The translations under genes were made by a program, and so were the position numbers. 46,916 nucleotides of DNA from JBARRO01 sp049644265 (lineage in GTDB: Bacteria > Bacteroidota > Ignavibacteria > UBA10030): contig JBARRO010000155.1 in NCBI GenBank assembly GCA_049644265.1, positions 1 through 46,916 on the forward strand, in the 5' to 3' direction. Within the stretch, counting starts at the first letter, position 1. The number at the start of each line of letters is the position of its first letter. Under the pieces are notes generated by a model. The model was not told where the DNA came from, ran no database searches, and saw only the letters and a list, made by a program, of their open reading frames with translations. Positions 41,266 to 46,916 of this stretch are shown here, piece after piece.

Positions 41266-42366
41266 TTATTCTTGTACAAGATCAAGGATCTTCCGCGCAA
41301 TGTTCCTCCCCGCCTCCGGCTTCCCTAATCCACGACTCGCCTTGCTCATGAGATTCCTCTTTGTGCCGTCATCGATCAACCCGAACAGCCTCCGACGTAA
41401 TTGTGTGCCAACTTCGTTGTCCGGAACCATCGTTGCCGCGCCCGCCTCCTCCAGCACCTTAGCGTTGTACCGCTGGTGGTCGGCGGCAGCGCGCGGATAC
41501 GGGACGAGGATCGCCGGCTTGCCCAGTCTTGTCAATTCTGCGAGTGTCACCGCGCCAGCCCGACAGACAACCAGGTCGGACGCTGCATACGCATATTCCA
41601 TCTTTTCAATAAAGGGCCCGACCCAACCGACGATTTTTGGTCCAAGCAACCTTTTCATGCGTTCAAGCTCTTTTTCGCCGGTTTGCCAGATGAGCTGAAT
41701 CCCCTTGCTCAACAATTCATCGACAAATCCGAGAACCGCGTTGTTGATCGAAGAAGCGCCAAGGCTTCCTCCAAACACCAGGACAGTTCTTTTGTTCGCT
41801 GACAGGCCAAAGAACTTCCCTGCTTCCTCCCGCGAGACTTTGTCCAAAATGTTTCGGGTCGGTGTCCCAACAACCTCGATGTTTTGGACTCCCGGCAACC
41901 ACTTCGATGTCGTCTCGAATGCCGTGAAGACTTTTGTCGCACGCTTTGCGACCGCCCTGGTCGTAACTCCCGGATAGCTGTTCGACTCGTGCACGACCGT
42001 CGGAATGTGACGGAGGGATGCAGCATAGAGAATCGGCCCGCAGACATATCCTCCGGTACCCACAACGACGTCGGGGCGAAACCGCTTTATGAGAATGAAC
42101 GACTGTGCCAGCGCAACGGCGGCCTTCAGCGGAAACATCAGGTTGGAGAGCCGGAGCGCGCGATGAAATCCGCTGATCCAAATTGTTTCAAACGCATATC
42201 CCCGTGCAGGGACGACACGAGCTTCGATCTTTCCTTTTGTGCCGACAAAGAGAAGCTCGGCCGCAGGGCTGAGTTTCCGGATTTCATCGGCGATTGCGAG
42301 CGCAGGAAAGAGATGGCCTCCCGTTCCTCCACCCGCGAGTAATATTCTCGGACGTTCCATTGACAC
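41266..42366 (-). CDS. murG: UDP-GlcNAc:undecaprenyl-PP-MurNAc-pentapeptide transferase
   Basis: Up to 366 residues. Makes lipid II from lipid I at the inner face of the membrane. LLAGGGTGGHLFPALAIADE near residue 9 (lipid-binding G loop), HESNSYPGVTTRAVAK near 125, VFGGSLGASSIN near 195 and CRAGAVTLAELTRLGKPAIL near 265 (UDP-GlcNAc site) are clear. The start is either GTG 42366 or ATG 42360; the only GAGG-like site is 10-16 bases upstream, so this is unresolved. It follows ftsW by 14 bases. Confidence 0.96.
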   Translation of the reverse strand: MSMERPRILLAGGGTGGHLFPALAIADEIRKLSPAAELLFVGTKGKIEARVVPARGYAFETIWISGFHRALRLSNLMFPLKAAVALAQSFILIKRFRPDVVVGTGGYVCGPILYAASLRHIPTVVHESNSYPGVTTRAVAKRATKVFTAFETTSKWLPGVQNIEVVGTPTRNILDKVSREEAGKFFGLSANKRTVLVFGGSLGASSINNAVLGFVDELLSKGIQLIWQTGEKELERMKRLLGPKIVGWVGPFIEKMEYAYAASDLVVCRAGAVTLAELTRLGKPAILVPYPRAAADHQRYNAKVLEEAGAATMVPDNEVGTQLRRRLFGLIDDGTKRNLMSKASRGLGKPEAGRNIARKILDLVQE

Positions 42367-42380
42367 ATTCGTGTTCCGCC

Positions 42381-43556
42381 TCAGTACACTTTGCTCAATC
42401 CTGCATCCCGTTCGCCGGGCATCACCACCTCGGTAGTCACGGCCTCACGCGGATGCATGTCCGTGTGGGAGGAGATGTTCAGCAACACTCCCACTGCATA
42501 GGAGGTGAAAATCAGAGCCGAACCTCCGTAACTGACAAACGGCATCGGTTGTCCGGTGGTCGGCAGGATTCCGAGTGTCACGCCCGCGTTGACGAGCGCA
42601 TACATAGTGACAGTGCTGGTGATCGCAATGGCCAGCAGTCTGGCAAAATCGTCTTTTGCATACTTCGCGATCTTGAACCCGCGCAGCATGATGAACAGGA
42701 AGAGGCCCATGAAGAACATTGTTCCGATGAGACCGTATTCCTCTCCGACGATTGAAAAGACGAAATCCCCGTACGACTCAGGCAGGAAGAAATCGCGCTG
42801 CCGGCTTTCACCCGGTCCGACGCCGAAGATTCCTCCGTTGCCAAACCCGATGATTCCCTGCCATAACTGGTAGTTGTGCTTTCCCCCTGACTGACCGTGA
42901 AGAAACGACATGATGCGTTCTCTGCGGTATGCTGCACTGAGGAGATACACGCCGAGCAGCGGCAGAAGGACAGCGCCTGTCAGGAACAGATGCGAAAATC
43001 TCGCGCGGCTGATGAACAGCATTACAAGACTGAGGAGAATGATCATTACCCCCGTACTAAAATTCGGCTGGAGCATCACCAGCAGCGAAACGGATCCGAC
43101 CCAGATCATCATGGGTAGGAATCCTTTCTTGAAATCTTTGATCAACTCCCCCTTCGTCGAGATCAGAGAACAGAGGTGAAACAGCAACGCAAACTTCGCA
43201 AACTCCGACGGCTGGAACCCGATTCCGCCGATCCTCAGCCAGCGGGTCGCTCCTTTCATTTCGCCGCCAAGAACAAACGTGATTCCGAGGAGCATGACTG
43301 CCGCGATCAGCGCCGGCTTTGTCAATTTTTTGTACTTGGTATAGGGGATCGTCAAACCAACAAAAATTGCCGCAATTCCCAGCAGGATTTTCACGGCGTG
43401 TGAATTCAGCAGCCGGTTGCTTTCACCGAACTTTTCGAACGCCCACGTCGCCGATGCGCTGTAGACTACACCGAGCGACAGCACCATGAGGATCAGCACT
43501 GCCGTAAGCGTGGGAAGGTCAATATGATTCGTACGCCGATTCACGCGGATACTCAC
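42381..43556 (-). CDS. ftsW: Septal peptidoglycan polymerase FtsW
   Basis: Up to 391 residues with about ten transmembrane segments. SEDS glycosyltransferase that polymerises lipid II at the septum. Marks: YSASATWA near 28, GFQPSEFAKFALL near 112, GVGPGESRQRDFFLPESYGDF near 242 (the ESxxDF-like catalytic region) and PFVSYGGSALI near 344. The C-terminus is short. The start is unsure: GTG 43556 lies in a 10-base repeat and has no Shine-Dalgarno; GTG 43544 is also open. It is separated from murD by 404 bases of non-coding sequence. Confidence 0.95.
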   Translation of the reverse strand: MSIRVNRRTNHIDLPTLTAVLILMVLSLGVVYSASATWAFEKFGESNRLLNSHAVKILLGIAAIFVGLTIPYTKYKKLTKPALIAAVMLLGITFVLGGEMKGATRWLRIGGIGFQPSEFAKFALLFHLCSLISTKGELIKDFKKGFLPMMIWVGSVSLLVMLQPNFSTGVMIILLSLVMLFISRARFSHLFLTGAVLLPLLGVYLLSAAYRRERIMSFLHGQSGGKHNYQLWQGIIGFGNGGIFGVGPGESRQRDFFLPESYGDFVFSIVGEEYGLIGTMFFMGLFLFIMLRGFKIAKYAKDDFARLLAIAITSTVTMYALVNAGVTLGILPTTGQPMPFVSYGGSALIFTSYAVGVLLNISSHTDMHPREAVTTEVVMPGERDAGLSKVY

Positions 43557-43570
43557 GGATTATCACGTAT
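43541..43570. repeat. Decamer array at the ftsW start
   Basis: TCACGCGGAT, ACTCACGGAT and TATCACGTAT are three 10-base units that overlap the first codons of ftsW. Positions 43548-43561 are the reverse complement of 29178-29191. Confidence 0.65.
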
Positions 43571-43663
43571 TCGTACTGGAAAATGATCGCATACTCGGCA
43601 CGGAAACGTCTGCGTGTTTTGTCATCGAGGTTCCGATTCCAACATTCCAATGCCATCATCTCT

Positions 43664-43723
43664 CCCACAATTGAAATTGTGGGCTACTTGCGACTTCATA
43701 CATACCCACGATTGAAATCGTGG
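43664..43723. repeat. Pair of related palindromes
   Basis: CCCACAATTGAAATTGTGGG (43664-43683) and CCACGATTGAAATCGTGG (43706-43723) share one design: GTGG/CCAC arms around a GA centre. The two copies differ by an A-T to G-C swap on both arms, so pairing is preserved. Confidence 0.85.
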
Positions 43724-43768
43724 TTTATTGCGTCCTAGTGTGTTGCTATTGTTCTCACATTTTCCGAT

Positions 43769-43796
43769 GCCATGGTTCGCCTTCGCTCACCATGGC
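43769..43796. repeat. Palindromic repeat with CATGGT arms, copy 2
   Basis: GCCATGGT (43769-43776) and ACCATGGC (43789-43796) enclose TCGCCTTCGCTC. Read on the minus strand it is CCATGGTGAGCGAAGGCGAA and so on, a shorter relative of the element at 32921-32954. Confidence 0.7.
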
Positions 43797-43831
43797 GTTG
43801 TGTGCTATATCTCGTCTCGTGTTTCGCATTA

Positions 43832-43960
43832 GTCTGCGTACTCCCGTCTGCCGTCTGCAATCTGCATACTGCAATCTATCCGAGGTTCTTTTCTTACTAC
43901 TTATTACTTAACATACTTACATACTTCCTATTACAAACTTCCTACTCACATCTTATCTCC
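43832..43960. repeat. Two heptamer arrays before the murD stop codon
   Basis: 43832-43880: seven heptads of the GTCTGCC/ATCTGCA type. 43891-43960: ten heptads, the first eight of the TACTTAT type, in phase up to the murD stop (43961-43963). On the sense strand the murD stop is followed at once by a purine-rich array. Confidence 0.85.
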
Positions 43961-45328
43961 CTACAAATTCCCCACCAGCTCCTTAAACACGAATCCCCGC
44001 TGTTCGTAATTCTTGAACCAGTCAAATGATGCGCATGCGGGAGAGAGCAAGACAACGTCCCCCGGTTGAGCCAGAAACTTCGCCGTCGTGACAGCTTCAT
44101 CCATGCTGCCGGCCCGGGAGACGACCGTCATTCCTTTGAACGATTGCTCCACTTTGTCCGCCGATTCGCCGATGGCGACAATGGCCTTGACCCGGTGCTT
44201 GACCAGGTCGAACAACCGGCTGTAATCATTCCCTTTGTCGCGTCCTCCGAGCAACAGGACAAGCGGCTCCGTGAATGCCTGGAGCGCATACCAAACGGAA
44301 TCGACGTTTGTGGCTTTTGAATCGTTGAAATACCGGACACCGTTCAACTCGCGGACAAATTCAAGCCGGTGTTCGACTCCTTTGAAATTCTTCAGGGTTG
44401 CGCGAATAGAGGCCGGGCTCACACCTAGGAGCTGTCCGACCAGTGTTGCCGCCATGGAATTATACAGGTTGTGCATGCCGGGGATGCTGATCTGATCCGT
44501 TTCAATGATTTCCGTTTTCACGCCATTCAGGATCGTAACGAGCTTTCCGTTTTCCACGAACGCTCCTTCCTCAAGCGGGCGGCGGAGGCTGAAGCCGATT
44601 CGTTTGCAGGCTGCCGACTGCGAGCTTTTCACGGTCCATTCGTCATCGGCATCGTAAATCAATACATCGTCGCCGGTCTGGTTTTTGAACACACGGGCTT
44701 TTGACGCGGCGTATTGTTCCATCGAGTTTCCGTAACGGTCCATATGGTCTGGTGTAATGTTCAAGATCAGTGAGACTCTCGGATGAAACGTTTCACAATG
44801 GTCGAGCTGAAAGCTGCTTACCTCCAGAACTGCAACGCCTGCTTCAGCCAGCTCCAGAACGACAGATGAGAATGCCGTGCCAATGTTACCCGCAACAACG
44901 TGTTTTTTCTTTGCATCGCCGAAGACCCTCCCGATAAGCGTGGTAGTGGTAGTTTTTCCGTTACTGCCGGTGATAGCAACGATTGCGACATTGTCGGGAC
45001 AAAACCAACTTCCAACCTCCAGCTCGCTGACGACTCGAATCCCACGTTTTTGCGCTTCAAGGACCACGGGAGCGTTACTCGGCACTCCCGGACTGATCAC
45101 CATCAAAGAACAATCATATACGCGGGACGTGTGGCCTCCCGTCTCATACGCGATCTTTTGCGATTTGAGGGCGGGGAGAAAAGATTTGAGTTTCTCCTCG
45201 TTGTCCCGGTCACTGACAAACACCTGCGCTCCCTTGGACAACAAAAGCCCTGCAACCGCCACCCCGCTTCTTGCCGCTCCGATGACGCTGACTCTTTTAT
45301 TTGCGACCTGAGATCCATCGACCATCAT
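43961..45328 (-). CDS. murD: UDP-N-acetylmuramoylalanine--D-glutamate ligase
   Basis: 455 residues from the ATG at 45328, which overlaps the mraY stop (ATGA); a second ATG follows at 45325. The frame is open 28 codons further upstream inside mraY, but that is not a likely start. Adds D-glutamate to UDP-MurNAc-L-Ala. Motifs: VSVIGAARSGVAVAGLLLSK near 12, VAIVAITGSNGKTTTTTL near 110, LEVSSFQLD near 160, YFNDSKATNVDSV near 316, LLLGGRDKGNDY near 344 and SPACASFDWFKNYEQRG near 427. Confidence 0.96.
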   Translation of the reverse strand: MMVDGSQVANKRVSVIGAARSGVAVAGLLLSKGAQVFVSDRDNEEKLKSFLPALKSQKIAYETGGHTSRVYDCSLMVISPGVPSNAPVVLEAQKRGIRVVSELEVGSWFCPDNVAIVAITGSNGKTTTTTLIGRVFGDAKKKHVVAGNIGTAFSSVVLELAEAGVAVLEVSSFQLDHCETFHPRVSLILNITPDHMDRYGNSMEQYAASKARVFKNQTGDDVLIYDADDEWTVKSSQSAACKRIGFSLRRPLEEGAFVENGKLVTILNGVKTEIIETDQISIPGMHNLYNSMAATLVGQLLGVSPASIRATLKNFKGVEHRLEFVRELNGVRYFNDSKATNVDSVWYALQAFTEPLVLLLGGRDKGNDYSRLFDLVKHRVKAIVAIGESADKVEQSFKGMTVVSRAGSMDEAVTTAKFLAQPGDVVLLSPACASFDWFKNYEQRGFVFKELVGNL

Positions 45329-46452
45329 CGTACCTTGAACGTCGCGAGGCTGAGAATCATCAGGAGAATCGCCACGATGTAGAACCGCGTGACAATCTTC
45401 GGCTCCGGCCATCCCAACAATTCAAAATGATGATGGATGGGAGCCATCCGAAAGACTCTCCGACCCTCTCCGTATTTTTTCTTTGTGTATTTGAAATATG
45501 TGCGCTGGATGATGACAGAAAGTGTTTCCATCAGAAATATCCCTCCCAGGGTTGGGAGGAGCAGCTCTTTCTTGATCAGGACGCACATTGCACCGATGAC
45601 TCCTCCGAGTGCAAGCGAGCCGGTGTCACCCATGAACACCTGCGCGGGGTAGGAGTTAAACCAGAGGAATCCAAGCGAGGCTCCCGAGATCGCCGCACAA
45701 TAGATGGCGAGCTCACCGTTGCCCCGGAGGAACGGGATCGTGAGGTATTGACTCCAAACCGCATGGCCCGAGATATAGGTGATCACCGCCAGTGTGATGG
45801 AAACGATTCCTACGGTTCCGATTGCAAGCCCATCCAGTCCGTCAGTGAGATTCACCCCGTTCGAAGTTGCCGTGATGATAAAAATAACGATGGGGATGTA
45901 GAAGAGACCGAGGTCGAGTTCGAGGCCTTTCACAAAGGGCACTGTGGTGCTCGATTTCAGGGGAACCAGAGTCGGGTCAATCCACTGTGGGAAGAAGTAG
46001 ATCACCCCGCCGACCACAAGGCCGACGACGACCTGTCCGACGATTTTGTATCGACCGATGAGTCCCCTTGGCTTCTTCTTTACCACTTTCAGATAATCAT
46101 CTATGAATCCCACAAAACCGAGAGCGACCGTCACGAACAGAATCAGCTGGATGTACGTGTTCTTGAGATCCGTCCAAAGCAGGGCGGGAACGAGTATCGA
46201 CGAGAGGACAATCAATCCTCCCATGGTCGGGGTTCCTGCTTTCGTGAGATGATTCTTGGGTGCTTCAACTTTCGCCGCCTCGCCGATTTGCAGCGAGCGA
46301 AGTTTTTCGATGATCTTGGGTCCGACCCAGAACGCAATAATCAATGCGGTCACCGCAGCCGCCCCGGCGCGGAACGTGATATAGCGGAACACTCCGAATC
46401 CCGGGATGTCGAACCGCTGGTGCAGATATAGAAGGACATAATACAGCATCAT
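45325..46452 (-). CDS. mraY: Phospho-N-acetylmuramoyl-pentapeptide transferase
   Basis: 375 residues, about ten transmembrane helices. Transfers phospho-MurNAc-pentapeptide to undecaprenyl phosphate to form lipid I. Diagnostic stretches: KAGTPTMGGLIVLSS near 71, FIDDYLKVVKKK near 117 (catalytic aspartates), NGVNLTDGLDGLAIG near 200, FMGDTGSLALGGVIGA near 282 and APIHHHFELLGWPEPKIV near 341. Its ATG overlaps the murF stop and its TGA overlaps the murD start, so murF-mraY-murD form a tightly coupled unit. Confidence 0.97.
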   Translation of the reverse strand: MMLYYVLLYLHQRFDIPGFGVFRYITFRAGAAAVTALIIAFWVGPKIIEKLRSLQIGEAAKVEAPKNHLTKAGTPTMGGLIVLSSILVPALLWTDLKNTYIQLILFVTVALGFVGFIDDYLKVVKKKPRGLIGRYKIVGQVVVGLVVGGVIYFFPQWIDPTLVPLKSSTTVPFVKGLELDLGLFYIPIVIFIITATSNGVNLTDGLDGLAIGTVGIVSITLAVITYISGHAVWSQYLTIPFLRGNGELAIYCAAISGASLGFLWFNSYPAQVFMGDTGSLALGGVIGAMCVLIKKELLLPTLGGIFLMETLSVIIQRTYFKYTKKKYGEGRRVFRMAPIHHHFELLGWPEPKIVTRFYIVAILLMILSLATFKVR

Positions 46453-46916
46453 GCCGCCCGGTGGTACCGTTCCTGCAAGAACGCAATGACTTCTTCCATT
46501 TTCATTCCCCGCGAACCCTTCACAAGGATGACATCACCGCTCCGTGCGATCTCCAGCAAATATTCCGCAAGGACGTTCTTCTGATCGTAATGCGCTTTGT
46601 TCTTGACCGCTGCTGCATCGTTGGTGTGTTGCGACAGCGGGCCGTACGTCAGCAGATATGCAACGCCCGACGAAGACACTGCTTTTCCGATTTGCCTGTG
46701 ATACTCGGGAGCCTTCGGACCGAGCTCCAGCATGTCCGCAAGGACCGCAATTTTCTTCCCAACAGTCTTCATCGATCCCAACGTTGCCAGCGCCGCAAGT
46801 ACCGAGTCCGGGTTTGCATTGTACGTATCGTTGAGCACGGTGATACCGTTCAGTTGCTGGACTTCCATCCGTTTGCTCGACGGCGTGAACGTCTCCAGCG
46901 CCGACTGAATCCGCAC
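46449..46916 (-). CDS. murF: UDP-N-acetylmuramoyl-tripeptide--D-alanyl-D-alanine ligase, C-terminal part
   Basis: 155 residues of the C-terminal domain; the rest lies beyond the right edge of the window. LNDTYNANPDSVLAALATL (near residue 29 of this fragment) and VLADMLELG (near 58) are MurF marks, and GDVILVKGSRGMKMEEVI near the end is the usual tail. Adds the D-Ala-D-Ala dipeptide to the UDP-MurNAc-tripeptide. The stop overlaps the mraY start. Confidence 0.93.
   Translation of the reverse strand: MRIQSALETFTPSSKRMEVQQLNGITVLNDTYNANPDSVLAALATLGSMKTVGKKIAVLADMLELGPKAPEYHRQIGKAVSSSGVAYLLTYGPLSQHTNDAAAVKNKAHYDQKNVLAEYLLEIARSGDVILVKGSRGMKMEEVIAFLQERYHRAA

Larger units (their letters stand above)
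43557..43960. other. Non-coding spacer between murD and ftsW, rich in repeats
   Basis: This 404-base break inside the dcw cluster contains, left to right, the decamer array at the ftsW start, two related palindromes (43664-43683, 43706-43723), a CATGGT palindrome (43769-43796), a GTCTGCC heptamer array (43832-43880) and a TACTT heptamer array (43891-43960) that ends at the murD stop codon. No coding frame with a ribosome site and no clear promoter is seen. Confidence 0.7.

Noticed and set aside
41256..41300. ATG start at 41300 for the gene between murG and murC
   Set aside because: It overlaps murG by 35 bases; the GTG at 41255 has a strong AAGGAGG.
45329..45412. 28-codon upstream extension of murD
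   Set aside because: It lies inside mraY; ATG 45328 has the ATGA overlap seen at the other junctions and begins close to the conserved nucleotide-binding strand.
45301..46431. Long open frame antisense to mraY (376 codons)
   Set aside because: Shadow of mraY with a highly charged, low-likelihood protein.

Overview
The window looks like a chromosomal segment of a bacterium from the Bacteroidota/Chlorobiota (FCB) group, most likely an Ignavibacteria-like lineage. The main evidence is three large secreted proteins that end in the QNYPNPFNPST-type C-terminal domain typical of type IX secretion (T9SS) cargo in that group, together with DUF4159/DUF4175 genes and a dcw cluster in the usual order. 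The assignment is an inference from protein style. No rRNA or tRNA is present to confirm it.

Layout. 167-1558 (+) is argH, closed by a strong bidirectional terminator. 1778-16478 (-) is a three-gene operon of T9SS cargo proteins that share beta-sandwich modules, with a sigma70-like promoter upstream (16812-16840). 16910-25648 (-) is a mixed accessory run: a DUF4139 protein, a lipoprotein amidohydrolase of the D-aminoacylase family lacking the HxH motif, a PAP2-family membrane protein, a CPBP membrane protease, an NAD-dependent epimerase, an alpha/beta hydrolase and two small proteins of unknown function. 25703-29892 (-) holds DUF4175 and DUF4159 genes. 30307-34489 (+) is a methionine/aspartate-family unit: promoter, SAM-I riboswitch with terminator, a Cys/Met-metabolism PLP enzyme, metX and an aspartate kinase. 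34551-46916 (-) is the division and cell wall cluster, in transcription order murF (partial), mraY, murD, ftsW, murG, an unknown membrane gene, murC, murB, ftsQ, ftsA, a four-helix-bundle gene, ftsZ.

The most unusual feature is in the spacers. Nearly every intergenic region carries degenerate tandem arrays, usually with a strict 7-base period and in a few places 8, 9 or about 10. The arrays often begin at the stop codon of the upstream gene. They use a small shared vocabulary of words in unrelated places, including an exact 20-base match between the metX-lysC and murC-murB spacers. One array (24313-24550) appears to be split in phase by a 146-bp MITE-like element with CTAG ends. Two palindrome families and a 171-bp tandem duplication also occur in spacers. 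I know heptamer arrays from filamentous cyanobacteria (STRR sequences); I do not know of a description in this lineage.

How the genes work together: the riboswitch unit makes homoserine-derived sulfur amino acids and is predicted to be switched off by SAM. The dcw genes build lipid II and the divisome. The T9SS operon makes large surface or secreted beta-rich proteins. The roles of the small unknown genes cannot be read from the sequence.
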